Positions 45,301-55,350 of a stretch of DNA of 64,000 nt are shown one piece after another (position 1 is the first letter of the stretch; each line of letters begins with the position of its first letter). Origin of the DNA: Dromaius novaehollandiae (taxonomy: Eukaryota > Chordata > Aves > Casuariiformes > Dromaiidae); assembly GCF_036370855.1 (NCBI RefSeq), contig NC_088106.1:29414001-29478000 (forward strand), read 5' to 3'. The notes beneath the pieces were generated by a model. That model did not search any database and was not told the DNA's origin. It saw nothing but the letters and a program-made list of their open reading frames with translations. The translations under genes and the position numbers were made by a program.

Positions 45301-47379
45301 TGCTACCACCTTGAAATACCCCGTTCCCTAGGTTGAAGCCACCAGACGCGCTGGTGCATTGCTTCCCCAGCAGCCTGGTAGTCTGTGAATCAAGAGCGAG
45401 CAGACGCTCTCTTGGTTCACATTCCCGTTCTAAACAAGCTGTAAAAGATCAGCCTTACAGACTGCCACTCCGAAACGAACACTGCGAGCCATCCGATTCC
45501 AGCCAAAGCATGTCTGGAATGAACATCCTTGGGTTGCCATGGAGATGCCCAATGGGTATCTCCAACTTTTCAGAGACCTGGCAGGATGCCGGGGCATCCT
45601 AAGCGACAGTGCTTTAGCACTGCTGAAATACATCCCCTTTGCTCCAGGAGACAGCAGCCCAAAACGTAGCCAGGAAAGACTTCTCTTTCGGAGATGGAAT
45701 GGTCTCACCTGTGGAGCTGGGCTGTCTGTCTTCGCCAGTCGCTGCTCCCACCTCCACGTGAGCTGTTGAAAATAGGAGCAAATTTTATTAGACTCGATCC
45801 TAGAGCAGCTGACCAAAAACCGTATTACGCTCTCCTTTCTGCCATATGAGCCTGTGCAGCTTCGGGAAGCTGAGCAGTGAATGGCATAACGCTGCAGGTC
45901 TGGCAAGACGCGCGGCACTTTATTCCGAGCAGGAGAAAGTTCTGATGAGGAAATGAAAAAAGGGAATAAAGCACAGTCAAGGCCAGCGTGTCGGACGAGG
46001 TATTGGAGCCAGGCCCAAAGGGTTAAAGCAACCTGGAAAGCCTAAGAGGGTCCCTCAGGATAGCTCTTGAGCAGACTCAAGTAATGAATTTTCACTTCTG
46101 TGCTTTCATTATCATTGTTCTTAGCTGCAGATTTACCATTTGTCCCCCTCAGCTCTGCGGCACATTATTCGTGTCATTGAGACAGTTGCAAGGACAGTGC
46201 TTTCGTTCGGCTTTTCTGCTACAAGTGTGATGGGCTCAGTTCCTGAGGGCTCCCGCTAAGCCTGAGCTCCGGGGGGGAGAATTGTGCACGGGTTGTTACC
46301 CCAGCAATGCTCTCCTGCTCTGCCCGCTCGCTCCTGCTGTCTCCTTTAGATTGCCTGAAGAAGTCCCAGATTTACCATAGCTCCGGAACGGCCACTGTCC
46401 TCAGCAAAGCCCGTAATTTGGCTTTTTCAAAGACGAACTGAGGACTAGCAACCGCCCTCATTTCCCTGCTAATCCAGCCAAACATACATATCACGTTTAA
46501 AGGCAAGAGAATGCGTGCTTGGATTCGCATTGCTAAAGTCAGTGGGAAGGAGCATCATTCACTTCATCGCAAGCAAGATTAGTCTTTTATTTCAGAAATA
46601 GATTTTGTTATATCACGTAAAACACTTTTTGTGGGGTTAAGAGAAGAATTTAAAAGTGCGTGACAGCACTGTAGGAGAATGCGAGTGGCAGTGCTTGGCT
46701 GTGTCACAGCGTTGCTTCCGAATCAGATACTCTTTTTCATAGTTCGTGCCATTTATTATTTCCCTAGAAATTACAGAGCTGGGGAGGCAACATTGGTAAT
46801 TCATATATCACACTTGTGTGCTTCACTTGGAGTTTATGTACCCCTTGAGCGAGGTCAATGACAGTAATATTAGTATTCCCAAGAATCCCAGAAAGCTGAA
46901 AAGCAGCAGGGGTAAGGCAGTTTCCTCTGTGAACTGAACCTTCCCAGAATGCCATACTGGAGGTTTTTAGGCATCAGTCCCACCTCATCTACTGATAAAG
47001 CTGATCCCAGGGTTGACTTACTTAGGTCATCAGATTTCCCTTCATCTTCCTTTCCACAGCTCCAGCACAACCTGTAGGGATATCGTGACCGTCAGTTCAC
47101 AGCAAGATGCATTTTACTCTTAGTGAGAGTCCTTTATTAATGGAAGTGTTTTGCAATTGAAAGATGCCCCAGTGTCCCCATATGGGACGAGGTATTACTC
47201 AGAAGTGTTGTGATTTTTTTTTTCTTCCCACAGGTCTGAGGTGACTAAGATGCCCATGTGGAAGTGAGAAGTTCTCTGAAAAATAGGCATTTTACTTCTT
47301 CCACCCAGTTTATTTCAATGTGGCTCTCATTTCTGAGCATGATTTTCTTCTTTTTCAAGATCTGCTGTGTCCGGCACGG
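42301..47379. other. Intergenic region
   Basis: About 5 kb with no gene I can support. The 162-codon minus-strand frame at 45.43-45.92 kb resembles nothing known. GTTGCCATGGAGAT at about 45,534 is close to an RFX X-box. About 46,080-46,250 is AT-rich and CpG-poor and may be regulatory. Confidence 0.5.
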
Positions 47380-49130
47380 GCGCTCCTGGCTGGGCTCTCC
47401 GTATCGCTGCGGACAGCCCCACCACCCCGGGACTTCCCTGCCGAGCTGCTGGTGGCCACACGTGGTGGCACCTTTCGCCTTCTCCCTGCCCGGTGACGCC
47501 GGGGCTGCGCTGGGAGCGGTGCCTTCGGGCCGAGGGCTCGCCTCGCGCTCTGATCTGGGTCGCTGCCAGCCATGGGGTGAGTCAAGCGAGGGAAGACCCG
47601 CTCCGGCGGCACCGACGGCCGCCGCACGGCCAAGGAGATGAGGAGCGGGCCCCGTTCGGCTGCGGAAAACCACGGTGCTGGAGAGGGGAGCAGAAAAAGG
47701 GGGCGAAGGAGAGAGAAACCAACGGTGAAACGCAAAGGTAGGGACATCCGAGCAATGGGGTCGCCCTGGGTGAGCTGACCCCAGGGGCTCGGGCTTCTCC
47801 CCGGCGTGGTGACCACCCCGCGGGGCAGCGCGAGGGGCCTGTCCTTGGTGCCTGGTGCAGGTGGGATCCCTGCAGAAAGGGCTGCGGAGGCGGGTGGCGC
47901 TGGGGAGAAGGGCTTAGCGGAGCTGGGGGTACGGCACTCGGGCTCGGCTCAACTTGGAGCCCCCGGCAGAGCCCAAACACCGGAGCAGCGCCCGCGTGGG
48001 CACACCGGCAGCGTGCCTGGGCACCGCCGGGGCTGCCCGCGGCCCCGCTCCCCTCCGAAACGACCGCCAGCCCTTCCCCGGCGGCCGCCAAATGTCAGCG
48101 GATTCAAATCGCTCGCGGCAAATTTGGGCAGCGGCGCTTTGCTCTTTCCACCGGCGCTGGGTCGGATGACAGGGCGCGCTCGCGAGCCCCCCGCGGTATT
48201 AGTATCGCTCTTTATTGGCGGCACGGCAGCGCCTAGGAGCGTCCCCGCCGCGGCCCCGGGGTTGTTCGCGCCATGCGAGCGCGGAGCGTGCACCGCCGGT
48301 GCTTCTGCCCAGCGGCTGCTGGGGCAGCGCTGCCTCCTCGCCGGCCTCTCCGGGCCACCGCGGAGGGCAGCGCGCGGGCAGCGCCGGCAGCACCCGCGTT
48401 TATTCCGGCTAACGCGGCGAGGGGAGTGCAAAGCAGCCACGGTTCGGTTAACGCAACGGGTCCCCAGTGCGGGGGGGGGGGGGGGGGCAGCGTTTCCCGG
48501 GATTTCGCTCCGTTCCAGCGGCTGTTTCAATTAACCGGCTCCCGTTACAGTGTTTTCCAACTGTACGGGGATGAGCCAAGGACACATGGCTGTAAGGCGA
48601 TCCCGGAGGATTCCCCGCGCGCCAGGAAGTTGGAGCCGCTGCTCCCGGCTGCCTCTCCTCCCAGCGCGGGGTTGGACGGGCGCGCGCGGCTCTTGGCACG
48701 GGTGCGGACGCCCCGCGGAGCCGCTCGGGGGGAGCCCCGGCTTTTCGGGCGCAACCTGGCTGCTGCAGCATCGCGGCTCTGCCGGGGGCCGAGCGGGAGG
48801 CGCAGCGGGGACCGCGGTGGCCCGCAGAGCCCGCGCGAGTCGCAGAGCCGACGGCACCCCGGGGCCGCGGCGCTGGGGCCATCTGCTCGCGGCCGTGCCA
48901 GGCCGGCGGCCTCGGCGGAGAGCGTGCGTGCCGCGGTGCGCCGGGCATCTGCCGGTAACGGGATCCGGGGGCTTCGCGGAAGGGCTGAGTCCGTCCTTTC
49001 GGCTCCCCGCTGCGTATACTCGGAGGGGGCCCGGGCGGCTGCCGCTGCGCGGGATCGCTCGGGATCGCAGCGAGGAGGAAAGGCCGGGGAGCACCGAGGG
49101 GACCGCGTACCCTCGCACTCGACTGCGCCA
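47380..49130. promoter_or_regulatory. CpG-rich block without a known gene (first)
   Basis: Dense CpG and GC over 1.7 kb, beginning sharply after the AT-rich 47.1-47.36 kb. It contains a 17-base G run at 48471-48487. The long open frames on both strands (up to 299 codons) have the R/A/P/G composition of chance frames. It may be a distal promoter for EPHB1 or for an unannotated RNA. Confidence 0.45.
48471..48487 (+). repeat. Poly(G) run, 17 bases
   Basis: Seventeen consecutive G. Such runs mutate in length and are error-prone in sequencing, so the exact length is uncertain. Confidence 0.85.
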
Positions 49131-50559
49131 GCTGCAGCAAGCGCCTCGGCCAGAAACGTGGCTTTTATCTAAAAAACACCCTGTGGGAAAGCGGGAAAAA
49201 ACCCGGGCAAGGCTTCCATGCAGCGCCGTACGTTAGCTGTCACGCATCTCGCTCTGCATTTTTGATTTCCCAAAATTAATGCAGGCTGGTGCAAGGTTTT
49301 TCTTTGAAAGCGGTTTTGATTTTTCAGGAAAATGCCGTATCAAAGGCAGAAACTTGGCAGAAAGGCTGCGCGTCGGCTGCGAGGGGCTCGGCGCGGCGTG
49401 GAGCTGTGCAACGCCTGTGTTGGGGAATTTTTAATATTCTGCCTTTGAATCCTGCTTCGCTCCCTCCTTTCAGCTCACGCGGCCTAGCCTGGCCGTTCCT
49501 CGCGGAGCGGAAAGAGATTTTCCTTGTGAAAAGACTTGGACAAACTTCAGGAACCTGCTTAACGCTCGTTCTGGTGGGATCGAGCTTTGAGTAAAGATTA
49601 ATTTCGACTGAACTTCAAAATGTTTCAGGAATCGGTTTACAACCAAAGGTGATTGAAAGGCATTAATACCGCAAAGCACCACTGAAAAAATAAAACGGAG
49701 CTTATGCACGTTGAAACCCAAAGTCCAAGAAAGCGAAATCTGTTTGACTTAAAGGGCGTGCGAGCGAGTGCCTCGGGGGTGGAGGCCGAGGGGCAGAGCC
49801 GTGCCGGCGGCTGCGGGAGCCCGGCGGCAGAGCTGCGCCGGGGGCCACATCGCTGCTGCTGCTGCCGTCGCGGAGCCTCTCCCTGGGCGGCACGCTGAAC
49901 CCGTTGGCTGAAATACCTCGTTTCCTCTCCCAACAAATGCACGGGACAGCTGTGAAGCTATCAAGGTTATATCCCTGTGCACAATATACTTTTGCAGAAT
50001 AACTTTTGAACTCCTGCAAATTGAAACTTGCAGCTGCACTCGTGCCCCTGTTTTATCGTACCGCTGAGGAGCCCCTGCTCCAGCGCACGCCTCGAGCACC
50101 GCAGAGCATCTTTCAGCCCGGGATGTCTTCTCCTAGCGCAAGTCAGGCACCGTTTAAAACGGTGAAACGTGGTGGCGGGGTCATCAGGAGATGCCGTAAG
50201 CCATCGTGCTGCTAGGGTTGGAGCCGGCGTCTACTTGAAATCTTGACCCCGTAAAGCAATAGCGACTGCGGTTCACCTTACTGCGCCCCTTCACTGGGCT
50301 CTTTCCAAAGGGATGGGTGTTTTCCCACCACGAGTTACTTAATGTATTAAAAAAAAAAGATGAACTCCGATTGCCACCTCAGCGGATGGAGCTGCAGTGC
50401 ACGGGGCTGGTGACAGCGCGGAGGTGCGCTGTTGCCCAAACTGCTCGCTTTTCGGTAGAAATTGCCAAGGAAGTCAATTCCACAGGAAAAGCAATATTGG
50501 ATAACTCGGGAACGGGCACAAACGATTAAGCGGTGCTATAAGTGATGCAGATGGGGCCA
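49131..50559. other. Intergenic, mixed composition
   Basis: Lower CpG than both flanks, with AT-rich parts at 49.26-49.75 kb and 49.9-50.03 kb. I see no gene or repeat. Confidence 0.5.
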
Positions 50560-52563
50560 ATTTTTTCTCCGCACTCAGATACCCGGGGCAGGCGCTCGGC
50601 TGGTAGAGACGCCTCCGCCTGCCTCGATGCCGATGAATCCCCCCGCATCGGCAACGCTGCGGCGTTGCCCCGGGGAGGGCCGGATCCTGCTCGCCCAGTG
50701 TTGCCGCCTCCGGGCGCCGGGGCAGCCTCTGGGCCGGCAAAGCAAAAGCCGAAGCAGCGCGCGGGGTCTGCTGGCATGTGCCGCCCGCCGGAGCCCAGCG
50801 CGGCCCGAACGCCCGTCCTCCCGCCGCGCTGCAAATCTATAGGTGTATATAGGGGGCGAGGGGAGGGAAGGGTGCTCCGCAGCCCGTCCGCTTGCCGTTA
50901 CCTCCTGGCCAGGGCGACGCAGCGGCTCCAGGCGTTGCCCATGCGGGTGCTGCGCGGCGGGCGGAGGCAGCGGGAGCCAGCGCGCGCCGTCGCCCCGGCA
51001 CCGATCTTTGTACCGTGGGCAGCGCCGCCCGCCCGCGCTTGCGAAAGGGAAGGTGGGGTTACCTGGCCGGGGTGGCAGCGACGCGGCTTTTTGTTTCCTC
51101 CTGGGCGCGGGGCGGCTGGGGCGAGCGTAGCAGGGAGCAGCGCGGCGGCATCGGCGCAACGAGCTGTGGCAGGTTCTCAGCCTTCCCCGCCGGGAAGGGA
51201 AAGGAAAACCGAAAGCGGCTTCCGCGGGTGGTGGCAGCTGCAGGTCCGCAGGGAGCAGGCACTGCCTCGTGCAGGCTGTGGCCGCGTTTAAAGTGCGCTG
51301 GGGCTATCGGCAGGGCCGGCTTCCCGCAGATGCCCCGGCAAACACACCGCGCCGCTGGCGGAGGGCTGCGAGGAGCTATGTGTGCATTGCTTAGCGCCTT
51401 CCTAAGCTTCCCGTGGCTTATAGCTAAGGAAGCAACATCTGGAGACCTTTACTGCTCGGCCCGGCTTGCAGCACAGCTGGGATGGGTTGCACCAGGGCAC
51501 GGTGCGGTGAAGCCCAGCGTCCTTCTCGCAGGCCCTCAGAAATGGTCTCCAGGTCCATCAGGGCTGGGAAACGTCTCGCTCCCTGGGGACACGCGTGGCC
51601 CGTTACAGAAATTGGGATGAAACTCATAGGCGTTGGGAGAGAGCAGGCTGCTGCAGCAGCCCCGCGGCAAGGGGCCTCCGGGAAGCAGCTCTGCCCGCTG
51701 CTGGAGCAGGGCCGTCCCAGTGCCCCATGGCATCGTCTGGGGGGAACCGTGCGTTATCCAGCTGCTAGAACAGGGGTGAGAGCTCCCCGCTCTTACCGCT
51801 CCGTCCTGCTCTGACGTCGCGTTAGTCAGAAAGAGGTCGGCTTTGCACGCGCAGAGCCGCCGAGGCCGGGCCTGGCGGGTTGCCCGGCTTTGGGCTGACG
51901 CGCCCGGGCTGGGACGGCCCGTAGGCTGCTGGGGGGCTGCTGGGGGGCTGCGCACCTCCCCTCGCCGCCAGCCGCGCACGCCTGCTCTCAGCCAGGGTAC
52001 ACGCGTGCGGGCCGTGAGCATCCCGAGGACCAGCTTCCGGACGGGGTCTGCCGAAAATAAAGCCGGGTGAGCTGAGCTTGCGACGCTGGAAGTCCGTTAC
52101 ATGCATTTCTGGAGAAAAGCTTCCTACGTTATCCTGGAGTCATCACAGGTGAGCTTTGCATTTGGGCTGGAGACTTAAAAACCGCACAGGCGGGGGTGAG
52201 TTTTGCACCTGCGGAGAATAGTTGAAGCAGAGGTTGGAGCAGCCCTGGCTTGGGTAAAGGGCCTCGGGCAAACGAGGCTCGGCCTCGGCTCGTTAGCCGC
52301 CCTCGAAGCAACCTGCGTAAGCGGCGGTGCGTTCAGCCCCGCGGGAAGGCAGCGCGCGCCCAGGCAGGGCTCGGAGCCGTGCACCGGCCGAGCTCCCCGG
52401 CGGGTCGTGGAAGGGAGATCAGGACTGCGTTCAGCGAGCCGGGCTGCAGTCTGGCCGTTTCGCTGTGCCAGCAGAAGTATTTCTGTTGTCTTGCCGAAAG
52501 CATTTTGTACACATCTCCGCAAGAAGCAGTGTTATGCTTCTCTGGAAAACGTGGACTTTTCCT

Positions 52564-52578
52564 GGGGGGGGGGGGGGG
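52564..52578 (+). repeat. Poly(G) run, 15 bases
   Basis: An uninterrupted G run in the second CpG-rich block upstream of EPHB1. Confidence 0.85.
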
Positions 52579-52862
52579 AGAAACCCGCAAATTAGCATTT
52601 TGGGGAAGTTGGCTGAAAACAGAAACGTTTCACGTGCAAAGGGAAGCGTCGACGGAGGAGGAGAGCGTGCCGGGACGGGCGCCTGGGCTCCCGGGGGGAA
52701 GGCGTCGCGGCTCAGCGCCGCTCGCGGCTCTGCTTCCCCGGGGCTGCCGGCAGTGCCGCGGGGTTTGCGAGCGCTGGGCATCCCCGGGCCGAGGAGCAGC
52801 GCCCGTGTTGAGCCGCGCTTGTCCGCTCTTCCCTTCAACCTGCAGCAGATACGTGCTGAGCC

Positions 52863-52881
52863 GGGGGGGGGGGGGGGGGGG
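52863..52881 (+). repeat. Poly(G) run, 19 bases
   Basis: The longest G run of the window. It could fold as a G-quadruplex and could also be a place of assembly error. Confidence 0.85.
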
Positions 52882-53170
52882 TGGTTGCAGCACGGGGGCG
52901 ATGTCAGATCCCACGTAATAAATTTACCCATTTTTTTTTTCTTTTTTCCTTCCTTTTCTCCTTTGCATTGCCAGCTCCTCCGCGAAGGCGGTCGGGGTTT
53001 CGCGGCGGAGGGTTTGCAACGGCGGCGCTGGCGAAGTTTGGGGGTCACCAGCGCTGTGGTGGGCCCATCCCGCGCGGGGCTCTTCAGCACCGCGCTGCCT
53101 CCCCGCGCCGAGCCCAGCGCTGCCGCTTGCTGACCTCCAGAGGTCGGCGGGAGAAGGCTGCCGGTGGCCC

Positions 53171-53203
53171 GGACGGACGGATGGACGGACGGACGGATGG
53201 ACG
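53171..53203 (+). repeat. Tetranucleotide microsatellite GGAC/GGAT
   Basis: About eight tandem four-base units of GGAC with interspersed GGAT. Confidence 0.8.
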
Positions 53204-53779
53204 TGGGCCTGACGGACTCAGCCGTCCCTAGGGGAATCGCCGCTGCAGCCGGAGCACTCACCTCCTTGCTCCGTTCCCCAGCGAGCGCAGCGGTGCCGGT
53301 CCTCCCGGGCCGGTGCGGCACGCTCGTGCTCCGTTTTCAGAATTACCCTGGGGAAAAGTGTCACGTTTTCAGGAAAGCTCAGAGCAGGATGAGAATTTTT
53401 TTTTTGTTATATTTTTTAATTTCAAATCTTGCTTGAAAGCGTTTCTCTGCATTTTACTTTCTTTGCTGCAGATGCTCTGACTCCACAGAGCCGGCGGAGA
53501 TCCGGAGCTGGAGAGTTTCTGCCCCTGTAGTCCTCGGATTCGTCCATCTGACAGGAACGAAAGCTGAAGCCTAGTTAGAAGACAATAAAAAGCGGCCATC
53601 TGTTTTCAGACAGGGTAGTTTTTGTTTTTTGGGGTTTTTTTTTTTCCTTTCTCATACGTTTGCCTTTCTTAATCTTCTCTCTGCAGGGGGAAGAGAGGGA
53701 TTTTTCCACCTGTAGGGACCAGAAGAAAAAGGGGAAAAAAAACCCACAGAGCAAATGGCATGCCTCAACTCGGCTCATT

Positions 53780-53873
53780 TTATATATATAAAAATACGTA
53801 CATCTATATATTTTGGATATATATATATATATATATATTAAAAAAAATATAAAATATATATATATATATATTT
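53780..53873. repeat. TA microsatellite cluster
   Basis: Two long TA runs (about 53817-53838 and 53855-53870) separated by an A-rich spacer, preceded by a shorter one. Each run is self-complementary and the two can pair with each other. It lies about 750 bases upstream of the EPHB1 start codon, directly before the CpG island. Confidence 0.9.
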
Positions 53874-53899
53874 TGGCTTCTGAGAGCAGCACGCGCTGC

Positions 53900-55350
53900 T
53901 GTCTGCCTGTCCTGGACAGCAGGACAGGGCAAAGCGGCCCCAGCAAGTGGGGACGGCACCGTCGGTGCTGGACGTGGGCCCGTGCTCGCCGCCTGGCCAT
54001 GGGGCGCGGCGGCCGGTGGGTCGCTCTGCCGGGACGGGAACACCCCCATTCCCACGCGCTGCCCCTTCGTGACCGCCCCCCGCCCCGGGCACCACTTCAA
54101 ATAGCGGCGATGCCCCCAACCCCCCCCTCCCGGGGCGCTGCTGGCTGGAAACACGCGCCCGCGGGGCGCTGCGGGGCGGTGCGGAGCGCGGCCGCCCCGT
54201 CGGGGGGCGGCGGCGGCCGCTGGGGGGCGCCGTGGCCCCGCGCACGGCGGCGCGGGGGCGGGGCGGCGCGGGGGCGGGGCCGGCGCGGGGCGGGGCGGGG
54301 CCGGGCGGCGCGGGGGGCGTGGCCGGGCGCGGCGCGGCGCGCGGATTGGCGGCGGCGGCGCGGGGGCGGGGCGCGGCGGCGGGGGCCGCGGGCGGCGTGG
54401 CCGCGCGCCCCACTCGCGGCGGCGATGTGACCGGGGCGGCGCGGCGCGGCCCCGTCCCGGCCCGTGGCGCCGTCCCGCGGCGCGGCTCCCTCCCGCGGCC
54501 GCCGGGCGCCCCCCCATGCCCGCGCACGGCCGCCCGCCGGCAGCGGCTGACGCCTGCGGAGCGGCGCGCGGGGCCCGGGCGGGCCGAGGCGGCGGAGGCG
54601 GCGCGGCGCGGCGCGGCGATGGCTGCGCACCCGGGGCTGCTGCTGCTGCTGCTGCTGTGCCTGGCCGCCGCCGCGGCCGCCCTGGAAGGTAACGCGGGGC
54701 CGGCGGCGGGGCGGGGGGTCCGGTTTGGGCCGAAAGCGGGGGGAAAGCGCGGCGGTGGCGCGGGGCTGCGCGGCGGCAGGGAGCCGTCGGGCGCCGCGGC
54801 GGAGCCCCCTCGTCGCGGCCGCGGTAGCGCGTGGGCGCCGGGCGCTGCCGCCGCACCTGCGCGGGCCGCCGCGAGCGGAGCGGAGCGGCCCCGGTAGCGC
54901 GTCCGCCGGGGCAGCCGCGCGCCCTCCTCGCCGCGCCGGCGGGGGCTGCCCGGGGCCCGGCGCCGTGGCGAGGCCGCGGCCCCCCGCGGGACGCGCCGGG
55001 CGGAGAAGGGGGCAGCGCCCCGGGGGCTCCGCGCCGTTTGCTCGGGCCGCCGGCCCCTTCCCGGCCGCCCCCCGAGGCGCCCCCGGGGCGGGCGGGCCCC
55101 GAGCCGCGGCGCCGCTGCGCTCCGCTCCGCTCCGCCGGGGAAGCGCTGCCACGGCACAGCGCGGCGGCGGCCGCGGGACTTGCGGAGCGGAGCCCGCTGG
55201 GGAGGAGCGTCACCGGGTGTGCTGCGCCGGGGAGACGGCTTGGACGGCGCGGTGACATCCCGGGGAGAGCCGGGCTGCGGAGGAGAGCCTGGCGCGGGGA
55301 GCTCCCGCCGCGGAGCGGGGCAGTCACAGCCGACCGGAGCCAAGGCGAGG
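53900..55350 (+). promoter_or_regulatory. EPHB1: EPHB1 CpG-island promoter
   Basis: Extreme CpG density starting right after the TA cluster and running through exon 1 into intron 1. Several GGGGCGGGG boxes, typical Sp1 sites, lie at about 54,253-54,300. No TATA box is near, so initiation is probably dispersed. The start site is not visible. Confidence 0.8.
54619..54688 (+). CDS. EPHB1: EPHB1 coding exon 1 (start codon and signal peptide)
   Basis: EPHB1 is a receptor tyrosine kinase for ephrin-B ligands, acting in axon guidance and vascular and neural patterning. Only exon 1 is in the window. ATG at 54619 in GGCGATGG opens a frame with seven Leu, a Cys and an Ala-rich stretch ending ALE, a typical signal peptide, and stops at GGAAG|GTAACG in phase 1. 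The family's first exon has the same size (signal peptide only), ends in the same phase and in human ends ME-E. The rest of the receptor lies beyond the window. The call rests on this pattern, the CpG island and the gene order CEP63-KY-EPHB1. The signal peptide alone is not diagnostic. Confidence 0.82.

Larger units (their letters stand above)
50560..53350. promoter_or_regulatory. CpG-rich block without a known gene (second)
   Basis: Dense CpG over most of 2.8 kb, ending about 1.3 kb before the EPHB1 start codon. It contains G runs at 52564-52578 and 52863-52881 and a tetranucleotide repeat at 53171-53203. It may be part of an extended EPHB1 promoter domain. No coding exon is supportable; the large open frames are chance. 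Confidence 0.45.

Noticed and set aside
45430-45918. 162-codon minus-strand open frame in more balanced sequence
   Set aside because: No recognisable motif, no splice context and no neighbouring exon; the length is possible by chance.
46870-47070. 66-codon minus-strand frame beginning MCWSCGKEDEG
   Set aside because: The Cys pair suggests a zinc knuckle, but nothing else matches and no adjoining exon was found.
47806-49236. Several open frames of 190-300 codons on both strands
   Set aside because: Low-complexity R/A/G/P composition, overlapping frames on both strands and no recognisable domain.
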